Shown here one piece after another: positions 17,246-27,600 of a stretch of 44,242 nucleotides of DNA (its first letter is position 1; every line of letters begins with the position of its first letter). The notes below the pieces were generated by a model that worked only from the letters and a program-made list of their open reading frames with translations, had not been told where the DNA came from and did no database searches. Origin of the DNA: a virus. The stretch lies in the IMG/VR virus record IMGVR_UViG_3300044630_001449, positions 1-44,242 of that record, one strand, 5' to 3'. Position numbers and translations under genes: made by a program.

Positions 17246-18237
17246 TACACCTCTTCCAAAGTTAAATTACAGTCATACAAGTATACACCGTTATTAACAT
17301 ACCTTCTAACAAGTGTCTCTGAATACCCCCTGACAAAGACTGTGTAAGAGGTCTCAGTGTACGCTGTAAGACCATTCTCGTCTTGATTAAGGACTTTTAA
17401 AACATGTGCGTCTGGATCTTCGGCTATTGAGTTTAGAAAATCCCTGCCGTGTCTGAGGTCAACTGTGTCCTCCATTGAGTTAGGAAGCATTGACCAAGAA
17501 AGATTAAATGTTCTTCTTCCAGAACTTGTAGCTCTTTTATAGTATCTATTACTTCTATTATCCCAATTTTTATTTTCAATAAATAATGGAGACAATGAAG
17601 AATCAAAAACTCTATTGTGATTAGTCAATGGTTTGTTGTCTAAAGTAAATAATGTTCTTATTGATGTATCATCAATATAAGATGGAGAGAGTCTAATAGG
17701 GGGTTTTACAATTGACTTAACTATTATTGGCAACTGCGCTTCTAGAGTTGAAATTGTTTTAGTTCTAAAGTCTGCAGAGATGGAAATTGAAGCAACTGAT
17801 TTTAGTAAGGTAAGTTTTACAGCACTTGTTGTCGAAGTAGAGACAATATGAGCCTCTGATACGAATCTAGTCACCCTTTGACATGAGGCCGATGCTGATG
17901 CCTCTATATTAACCGTAGAAGATGCTGTTGCTATTTTCTGAGTTGTACCAGTAAGTTCAGATTGAATATGAACAATTGATAAAACATTTAAAATTTCTAA
18001 TGGAGTTGTTTCTTTTATTACTTCAATTTCAATATCTGATTGAATTTCAACAATCTTTCTTAGGAAGGGTGTATCAAAAGATGACTCTATTGCAATTGAT
18101 GAAGATACACATGCAACACGGACAGCAGATGATTCAACTTGGGAATTTACCTGAATGAATGTTTCGACCTTGACTCCTCCAATGTAGAAGTCAATATCAT
18201 TAACTTTAGGGCTTATCTCATAATATTCATCAGCCAT
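17245..18237 (-). CDS. Distal tail / minor tail protein with C-terminal Dit-like module
   Basis: A 330-aa protein in two parts. Residues 1-190 are a Ser/Ile/Val-rich repetitive beta region ('VRVACVSSSIAIESS', 'ATASSTVNIEASASAS', 'LLKSVASISIS'). Residues about 195-330 match the neighbouring 139-aa protein: 'LTNHNRVFDSSLSP', 'RRTFNLSWSMLPNSMEDTVD' and 'HGRDFLNSIAE'. The shared module is probably a distal-tail or tail-tube-like fold. It lies between the tape measure and the hub, where Dit proteins belong. It overlaps both neighbours by 1 nt. Confidence 0.72.
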   Translation of the reverse strand: MADEYYEISPKVNDIDFYIGGVKVETFIQVNSQVESSAVRVACVSSSIAIESSFDTPFLRKIVEIQSDIEIEVIKETTPLEILNVLSIVHIQSELTGTTQKIATASSTVNIEASASASCQRVTRFVSEAHIVSTSTTSAVKLTLLKSVASISISADFRTKTISTLEAQLPIIVKSIVKPPIRLSPSYIDDTSIRTLFTLDNKPLTNHNRVFDSSLSPLFIENKNWDNRSNRYYKRATSSGRRTFNLSWSMLPNSMEDTVDLRHGRDFLNSIAEDPDAHVLKVLNQDENGLTAYTETSYTVFVRGYSETLVRRYVNNGVYLYDCNLTLEEV

Positions 18238-18656
18238 TATTGTTCACCCAATTCAATAGATACATCATAATAAGAGCATGCAGATTTTATATCTCTTCTT
18301 ACTAGTTTTTCATTATAGGAATTAACAAAGCAAGTGTATGTTTTGAAGTCTTCTGCGGGAGATATCTTTATTGAAACCGTTACTGTTCCTCTTGTATTCG
18401 CAAGGGATGATAGATAGTCTCGACCTCTTCTCCCATCAACCGTATTGTCAGTATTATTTGGAAGATATGTAAAATCTAAACTAAATGTTCTTTTATTCTT
18501 TCTAATGTATCTTCTAATTTTTCCTCTTGAAAGTTCAACATCAGATCCGGCCTGCTCAACGGATGAGTTAAACTTGCGATTATGCTCTGTAATCTCTTGT
18601 CCATTAATTGATAATAGATGGATTAGACCTGTCTGCTGGTTTTGAATTGGTGCCAT
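18237..18656 (-). CDS. Distal tail-like protein, paralogue of the downstream gene's C-terminus
   Basis: A 139-aa protein directly after the tape measure gene (1-nt overlap). It contains 'EITEHNRKFNSSVEQAG', 'KRTFSLDFTYLPNNTDNTVD', 'RRGRDYLSSLANTRG' and 'NEKLVRRDIKSACSYYDVSIE', which align with the last 135 residues of the next protein by eye. That implies a tandem duplication. Gene order (tape measure, this gene, second copy, hub) fits a tail-tip Dit ring built from two related subunits. No enzymatic motif is seen. Confidence 0.75.
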   Translation of the reverse strand: MAPIQNQQTGLIHLLSINGQEITEHNRKFNSSVEQAGSDVELSRGKIRRYIRKNKRTFSLDFTYLPNNTDNTVDGRRGRDYLSSLANTRGTVTVSIKISPAEDFKTYTCFVNSYNEKLVRRDIKSACSYYDVSIELGEQ

Positions 18657-21600
18657 TATAAGCCTCTATTAATTCCGCTATAGGTTGAGATTGTTGTATT
18701 ATTCAATCCCGCTGCTTTTTGATTTTGCGGAGCAACAGTAACATTATAGTCTTTCATCATTGACTCAAACCACTGCTTTTCACCAATAAAGTTCTCAACA
18801 TAGATATGGGTTGTTGATGTGGAAGTAGATTGACCATTGACTGGGCCAGAATAAGATGGAGATTTAGGAGTATTAAATCTCATATTATTTAAAGCTTGCA
18901 AAGCAGCAATGCCAACATTCTTCACTGCTGAGGAATTAACTACATACTCTCCACCGTGAAGCATTGCAGGAACGCCTTGTGAGCCAAATCCTGGAATCAT
19001 TCCTCCATTGGCTCTGCTGATTAAACCACCGTTGAACCAGCCATGAGCACTTCCAGAAATTGCTCCTGGGTCATCAGGAACTTGAAGACCAAAATGTTCA
19101 AGAATGTTTTTTCTTCTTGCCATAAGAATGTCAAAATACTTTTGAGCAAGTGCCTGATCGGGGATTGAGGCCTGAATCATTTTCATTAGAAGGTTGCTAA
19201 AACTGCTTGACATAGCAGTATCAGATGTAATACCCGATGGGAGAAGTTGTAATCTTCTTGCAGCGTCTTGCAACTGGACAAAAGTCATATCCCCAAATAT
19301 CTTACCAGCATTTTGAAATGACTTGTGAGCATCAGTTGGTTTTACCATCTGCGTTAATTCTTCTACTTCCTCACCAAACTTTATGCCAGGTATGGCATCT
19401 TTAAGCCCGCCTGTTCCTCTATAAAACATTGATGCACCAGGGTCTATTCGGATAGGATTGCCTAAAGCATCAAGCATGAGATTGTCCATATTATAGCCAA
19501 TTGCATCATAATTACCCAGCCAAGCATCAATTGCAAAACCCTCTTTAATTCTCGGTAGTCTGATTGCTAAATCATCAAATTCACCTATTGGTTTTAAATC
19601 TTCTATAATTTGAGATATTAAATAAGGGGTATTTGTTGATGAATCAAATACGGCTCTCTGTTGACCAGATGCAACACCAAAAGACTCATACAGCCTGGCA
19701 GCCAACTCTTCGTTCCATGAATGAGCAACGCTTTTAGCTTCTTTAATATAATACTTAATTCCCGCAGGATCTCTCCATATCCCCGCACGGTTAGAACCTA
19801 GCTGTTCTCCTACTCTTGTTAAATTATCAAAATTAAAATTAGTGGGGCTTATTGAGAAACCAGCCCTAGTACTGAAAAGAGAAGCGCCAGAAGGCGCAGA
19901 GATTGGTTTTCTAATGTTTTCTAAGAAGTTAAAACCAGGAAATAATAATTCTGTTTCATGCAGGAATTTAGGGTCAACATAGGCAGGAGTTCCTTTAGGT
20001 ACAGTTATGTTAAACAAAGCCCCTCTTGTTTGATCAGGTGTTCCTCTGGAGAAGAAGCCTAAAGCGCCTGCAGGGGATGACGATGTTCGCAAAGGGGTTT
20101 GATGGGGTAGCATTTCACCAATTTTTGGGTCTACATCCACTAATCTACTTAATGTAGCTTTTAGCCCTCCCGTATTCATAATATTCATTCCTCTAACAAA
20201 TTCAAGATCTTTTTCAGTTTTTACACCAAAAATCTCAATTGCTTTAGCCAAGTCAAAGTTGTCAGCAAAATTAATGCGAGGTCCAAGGCGAACATTGCCA
20301 GCTATAGATGCATTAACAAATTCTTTTAATATTGGGAAAGCTTTTTGCAAATCAGTAACTTCACTTCTGCCCGAAATTTGGGCGAGTAAATCTTGATAAT
20401 ACTTAGTGCCCGATTGATACGTCATTGGTGAATTTAATAATGAATTCATATAGCTTAAATAAATTTTAAAATCATCTCTATGTGTTCCACCTGCAATTTT
20501 AGTTAATTCAGATTCATCCATCTTAGGCACTATATTTTTCATAAAATCTTCAAAACTTAAATCACCTTGTTTAAACATACCTCGTTTAAAACCACCAGTT
20601 CTTCCCTGTGCAGATTTTGCAATATTTCCCGTAATCTTAGCTCTAAGCTTGTTTGTCATATAAGTCTTATAAGCCAACGCATCTTCTGGAGATCTTGATG
20701 CATTAGCGGCAAGTTTTGCTTCAAATTCAGCAACTCGTTTTGCATTAAATCGCATAGTTTCTGCAATTTGTGCAGGATTTTCTGGTGATATTCTTTTAAT
20801 ATTTCCAAACATTATGTCTGTTAATTTTGTGAGTTCAGGCATATCCATTGTTGGGAATCTTTGAGAGAGGCCATTTAGAATGCTATTTTTCATTATGTCG
20901 TCATATTGACCTGTATAGAACATTTCTCTAACGACACTAGATATTCCTTCACTACCCAGAATTGTTGCACTCTTTGGAACTAGGAATTCAAAAAGGCGAT
21001 CTTTTAATGTTTTAGGTATAGCTTTAGCCTTGGGAGGGAGAGATTTTAACTTATTGCCAATTTTAGGTTTTTTAGAGATTGTATTCTTAAATCTAGTATT
21101 AAGATTTTTAAATCGATTTATATTAAGATTTTTAGTTTCTTGTATACGATTCTTTACGGTCTCCCAAGGTGTCTTGCCAGGAATGTCCAACCATCCATCT
21201 ACGCCAAGCGCTCTTGTAGGAGCCCTTTCGCCAGAAATTTCTTTGAATATATTTGGGTATCGGGAATTTGTGATTCTTTTGTATGGAGTTAAACCTTCAA
21301 TAGAGCCAAAAGGACCATCATCAAAAAGAGGGTCTGGAAGACTTTGGTTAAGTTGATCCATACTCTTCCTTGGTCCGCCCAAAACTTGATCTTGCCAAGC
21401 CGGGAATTTTGTTGCTCCCTTTCTTGCATCGTCAATATCTCTAAGCAAAGACTTAACTTTGGTAATTGTACTACGATTATTTATAAAACTTCTTGTTCCA
21501 GATTTAATATTTTTTGGAAGAGACTTGATACTGCGAACAGTGTTAAGAAGTTTTGAGCCTTGAGAAAAATTAGCGTATGGAGAAAATATTGATGTAGGTC

Positions 21601-24600
21601 CAATTAAAGAACCAGCTGCTTCAAGACCCGACAAGACTCGGCTTCCTCCGCTTGGATTTTCATTGTAAAGATTTGCAGCATCCGCTAGAGGGAAGAATGC
21701 ACCAGCAATGGGCAAAAACTGAGTTCCAGTTTTTGCCATTGTAGCCCCTGCCCTTACAGAAGGAAGGTCCAACATGCTAGGTCTTGGTCCTACCGTTTCA
21801 TAGTTTGGATTAGTTGCTCTATTGAGCATAACTGCAGAGCCAGTCATTCCAGAACCGGTTTGTGAACCGTACAGGTTGCTATAAAACTGATTGCTAACCC
21901 AGTTCTTAGCAGCAACAAAAGGCTTTGCAACAGCGGATTTTATTTTTCCAAATAAACCTTTCTTCTGTTCTGCCATTTGTTTTTTAGCATTGACTCCAAT
22001 AACTTGCATATCCCAATCGGAAAGGTAATCAGCCTTTCTAAAATCAGCAGCAGAGGGGGTCTTTGGTTTTTCTGGAGTTTTTGGCTTTGCTATCTTCTTA
22101 CCGACTGCCTTACCAACTAAACCACCCTTAGCAAAGCCAAGAATATTATCAAGGAAAGAAAACGATTGCACAGGTTCTTGAATAAGTGGAGAATATGCAC
22201 CAAAGTTATCAAAATTTCTTGCGTTTTTTGGTTCTCTTACTCTATTCCCAAAACCATCAATCCAAACAGGTTTGCTGAAAGGCATCGTAATTTTGTTAAA
22301 CCCTCTAGGCTTATTTCTAAAATAATTAACATAAGCATCTTTAGATGTTTTAGTATTAAATGCGCCCTTGTCGGAGCCAAAATTTTTAAATGGGTCATAA
22401 CCAACTTGGTTTATATAACTCATATTCGGATTGAAGTTTTCTGGCAATGGGAATTCTTTTTCTGGAGAGCGGTACTTCTTTAATTTTTCAGGCTTTCCTT
22501 TAAATGTAACTCTTTCAAGTTTTAATAAAAGGTCTCTATTAAAAGCATGCTCACCTGTCCCAAGAGGGGGATTGGATATTGTTGCTCCAGCAGGGAAGCC
22601 AGGGCTACCAGCAGCAACTTTTCTTATCCAGCCAAAAATTGCAATTCTGTTTTTAACAACCATTTGTTGAAGCTTTGTTGCCAAGTCTGCAGTTTTAGCA
22701 AATTCAGAACCACCATAATCAAACCATGTTTTATCAGCGGTTCGCATACCTCCGCCCATCCAGCCATGAGATGTTTCTACGCGACCAAACCAATCTGGTT
22801 TTTTGCCCCAGTTTTTTCCTTGGCTCGATTCACCTTTTGCAATTGTGTCCATATAGGCTTCAGTAAAACCGCCATTATTCTGTTGCCAATTCCACTCTGC
22901 TTGTGCTGGATCTTCTTTTATTTTTTTATCGGGTGCCTTCTCAGGCGCTTTAGATTTACCACCCGTGACCATCTTTTTCGGTTTCTTAATGGCACCACCC
23001 TTTGCAAAAGAATCAATCATTCCACCATTTGCAAAAGGCCTTGGCTTATATGTTCCTTGGTTGATTTGTTGCATCATTCCCCAACCGTACTTGTTAACGG
23101 CTGAGTTTCTTACAACATATTCACCACCATGAAGAATTGCTGGTATACCTTGCTGTACTGGGCCTTCTGTTGGGCCGCCCTTTGAGTATGGCAACATACC
23201 GCCCATTTCATAAAGCTTATATCCGTCATACCCTTCACTTCTAGAACCGGTGTTATAAGCATTCCTAACCATCGTAAGAATTCTTGAATTCTTCGTTTGC
23301 TTTATTGCAGGGTTTTCTGTAAGGAATTTTTTAAACTTATTAGCGGATGAATCGACTGGGGGTTTTGTGAAAATTGTAAATGCGTCTGTAAGATAATCAA
23401 CTAATAGATTTCTATCAGCATTGCGATAATTAGCAAACATAACGCGAGCCAATTGATTTGGAGTAACTTTACCTTTTTTAAGATTATTAAAACCTGTTTC
23501 ATTACCGGTTCCTCCCCCAGTGCCAGTTCCACCAGCGCCAGCTCCAGATCCACCAGCGCCAGTTCCACCACCACCGCTACCACCGCTACTGCTAGACCCA
23601 CCCGCACCAGCAGGGTTTACAATGTCTTGATAGGCTGTATATGTCGTTAGAAGTTTGGAGAAAGCTTCACTATTTGTATCAATAACTGTTGTTAAAGTTT
23701 GTGAAAGACCTGTGTATTTTCTTGTTAAGGCATCAATACTTGCGTCAATTGTCTTGCTCCAAATCCCAGTAGGACCAAAAGGATTATTTTCAGTAAGTGT
23801 TTTACCAATTGCTGCAAGAGAAGATGTCAAAGGACCAGAAGCATTAACTCCAAGTTGACCTAATGCGCCACCAAAGGATTCTGAAAAAATTGTCCCCATA
23901 CTGTTAGCAATAGATTTTGCTCCAACAAAACCATTACCACCATCAATTAACTGATTGAGCATTGTGTTGAATTCTTCAGCAGTGGTTGGAGGGAATTGTG
24001 TAATCTTCTTTGCAGCCTCTGTAAAGGACTTAATCATTTCATCAAAGTACTTGGAAGCATTTTCTTTTGCTTCCTTGATTGAATCAATCATCACCTTACG
24101 GTTTTCTTCAGCAAGTTCCTTTACGCGCTCATCTCTAATTACACCAATACTCTTAGTATCTTCTGTGTCTTGCCTTGCCCCCGCATCGGCAATTGCTCTT
24201 GCTTCATCAATTTGCCCAGCATAAACTGCCATCGCATAATTACGTCTAGTATTAAGACGGTTAAGGGCTCTTTGCTCTTCGGCTTCTCTAAGTTTGTTTT
24301 GGTATTCTTGCTCTTTTGTAAGTTTTTCTTCAGCCTTTGCAACATCCTCGATTTTCTTAATCTGGGCATCGTAAATTGAAAGAGATGCTTCTTTTTGATC
24401 TTTCAATGAATTTGTTATAGAATCAACAACAGCAGTCATTGCATCCTTAATACGGCTTGCAATTTCTTCTTGGACTTCTTTCTTGATGTCTTTTAGCGCT
24501 TGAGCTGCTCTCTTTGCTAATTCCTTAGCGCCTTCATCAGCGCCTTCAGATAAACCTTCACCAGTTGCATTGGCAATTTGCTCTTGCATTGGGTCTGTAT

Positions 24601-27600
24601 CAACCTCAACATTATCGTCTTTCTTGCCCTTGCCGCCTAGTGTGACTTTTCCTTTTGAAGCATCAATACCGCCCTTTTTTAAACCACCAAGTTTGTTTTT
24701 GATACCCTTAGCAGATTTATCAATAAGGCCATTAACAGCACCTGTTGCTTTATCAACTGTGCTATTGACAACGCTAGTTGCTGAATCGACCATTCCTTTT
24801 GCGCCATTTACTACGCTTCTAAATTTATTATTAATACCTTTAAATTTGTCACCAATTCCAAAAGGTAGCATTGATGCGAGTTTTAATACTCCAGTTATTG
24901 GCCAAACTAGATATTCAATCATCCCTTTAGCAAGAAGGCCAATAAGGCTAACAACTCCCTTTACAAGACCACCAGCAAGGCTGACTATAACTTTAAATCC
25001 AATTGCAAAAGCATTAACAAAAAATTCAGCAGCAAAAGCTACAGCAGCCATTAAGAAAGAGAATGCTTTCTTCCAATTACCTTGGAATAGCGATACAACT
25101 GCTCCAACAATGTTTATAATCATATAAAGGTATGGCTTAATGAACTTCTCAACAATCATTTTGAAAACATTAGCTACAAACTTAAAGACTACTGCAATAC
25201 CAGAGAATGCTTTACCAAGACCTTGGACAGCACCTTCTGAGCCTTTTGCTCCGTTTCCAAAATGAGCAAACAAGTCAATAATAGGGCGGACAAGTTCAAG
25301 AACTGCATCTTTAACAGTAGTAAATGCCTCTTTAACAGTTTTAATTCCAGAAGATCCCGCTTTCTTAAAACTGTCTAGATTCTTCATTACAAGCATTACA
25401 GCAACGCCGATTGCAAGAATTATAATTCCAATACCAGAAGCGATAAGTGTTAACTTCATTATCTTCAGAGCAGCTGTCCCAAGATTTGTTGATGTTACAA
25501 AACCTTTCATCGCAGCAGACATTCTTGCAAAGAATCTTGGCGCTTCAACACCAGCAGCAGCATGCTGCATTCTTAATGCAAGCATTGCATCTTTAGCGCC
25601 TTTTACACTCTTCTTGTATCCTTCTATTGGAGCAGTTGCAAGCCCCTTGGCTGTACCGCCAAGTTCTTTTATTCTGTCGGGAGCAGCTTCTCTTGATCTT
25701 CCTACTGCTTCTGCGACTTGAGCAGCTCTTCCTTTAATTCCACCTCTGTAGATATCCGATGCTCTGTCAGCAGTAATTTCTCTGCCCTTATACATATTTT
25801 GCCCAGTGAATACATCAAGATCTAAATTTTTTCTACTAAGCGTTCTCTTGGCTAATGTTCTCTTTTCAAGAGTCTCTCTAGTATCCTCATAAGCCTGCAG
25901 AGCATCTTTCTCTCCAGTGGTCATTCTTCTAAAACGACCACTCGCTCCTCTGATACCGGCCGCTCCTGAAGTAACACCAGATGCCTGCAGAGCGACTGCC
26001 TCCTGCACCATGTCGCCTACGGACTTTGAGAATCGACCACCAGGACCTCTACCACCTGTAGTTGGATAACCTTTAGCCAACAAACTCTGTTTGATCATCT
26101 CTTCAGTTTTTCTTAGGATCTCTCTTTCATCTGCATCCATTGGCCCCATACGACCACCGGGTCCTCTTACTCCCGCAGCGCCAGACATAACCCCAGTTTT
26201 CTGAAGCTTCAAAGCAGATTTCATTTGGGATGTAAAAGAAGGTTTTGCAGCAACAGGTGCGCCAGTAATTGGGTCAATAACTGAAGTGCCAGTAATTGGA
26301 GCTAATGACTCTCTAACTGCTTTTTGAGCATTAACTTGTCTAGACAATGCCATTGGAGCAGTACTCTGCTCTTGCAATGCTCCAGTCATTAACCCAATTT
26401 TATTTGCAAGTCTGCCGACAGGGCCTTCGCCCGATGCAAGAGTTGCAAGGAATGTAGCAAACTTTCCATTTGTATTAACAACGGTATCGCCAACAACAGT
26501 TAATGGCTTAGATAGTCTAAGCATTGCTGATGAACTAGCAACAGCTTCAACTGACAATGTTTTAAGGGATGGCAAAAAGGAGAGAAGAACTTTCGCAACG
26601 CTACCCATTGCAAGTCTAAACTGACCGAAGACAAAGATAAGTGGTCCAATTGCAGCAGTTGCCCCAGCAACAAGAAGAGCAACAGTTGATATTAACTGCT
26701 TAGTTCTGCTGTCAAGACTAGACCATGCAGTAATCAACTTATTTGAAATATCTGTAATTTTTTCTATTGCAGGTCTTGCCCCTTTGATGATATCAGTAGC
26801 AAAAGCTTTAAAGTTGTTTTTAAGAATTGATATTTGTGTGTCAAGAGAACCTAATGCGACATCTAATTCTCTTTGTGCAACCTCAGCAGCGTTGGCTGCG
26901 CCTGCAAGTTGAATAAAGCTAGCTCGACCAGCTTCCGTATTAACTTGACCAATTAAGTCTACTCCTTCTGTTCTTTGAGCTTTTACAATCTCATCAGTAA
27001 CAGCTTGTCTAACTTTTCTAGCTTCTTTAACTTGCGCTAGAGTTACTCTACCAAAACCATCAATTTGCGCCGTTTCTCCCTCTTTAATCTGAGCTGTTGC
27101 AATTCTGGCAATAATTCCAATATCTTGATAACTCTTAATAAGAGGAAGGTTTGCATTAGATGACTTATTAGCCGAAATTATTGCTTGGTTTGCAAATCCT
27201 TGGAGTTTCTTTTCTGCAGACTCTAAACTTACAGTATTTGATTTAAGAACTTCATCAAAGTCTGCCATCTGAGCAAGTGCAACTTCCATTCTTGGACCTT
27301 GACGAACACCAAAAACTTTTGCAAAGAATTCCATTGCGCCTTCTTGACCCGCTGCGCTGTTCTTTAGTTCATTAAAACCATCAATAAGAGATTGAATAGC
27401 ATCAAGACCAGTACCTTTAATTGCGGTAAAGTTAGTATCATACTCTTTTGATAATCTTCTAAACAAGTCAGCATTTTGCTTTGTTGGAGCAACAAGTCTC
27501 TGCAAAGAAACTTTAATTGAGTTAGCGGATGCTCCAACTTCAAAACCAGCAGCCTTCATTGGAGCAAGCATTCCAGCAAGTTCAGTCATTGAAAGACCAA

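Noticed and set aside
22547-23104. Plus-strand open frame of 185 codons
   Set aside because: Lies wholly opposite the tape measure gene, is Cys/Phe-rich without a fold pattern, has no ribosome binding site and is best explained as a shadow frame.
23500-23610. Simple repeat coding a Gly/Ser linker
   Set aside because: In-frame low-complexity linker of the tape measure, not a DNA-level repeat element or CRISPR array.
24570-25127. Plus-strand open frame of 185 codons, hydrophobic
   Set aside because: Antisense to the hydrophobic part of the tape measure; composition mirrors the sense strand and no start signal is seen.
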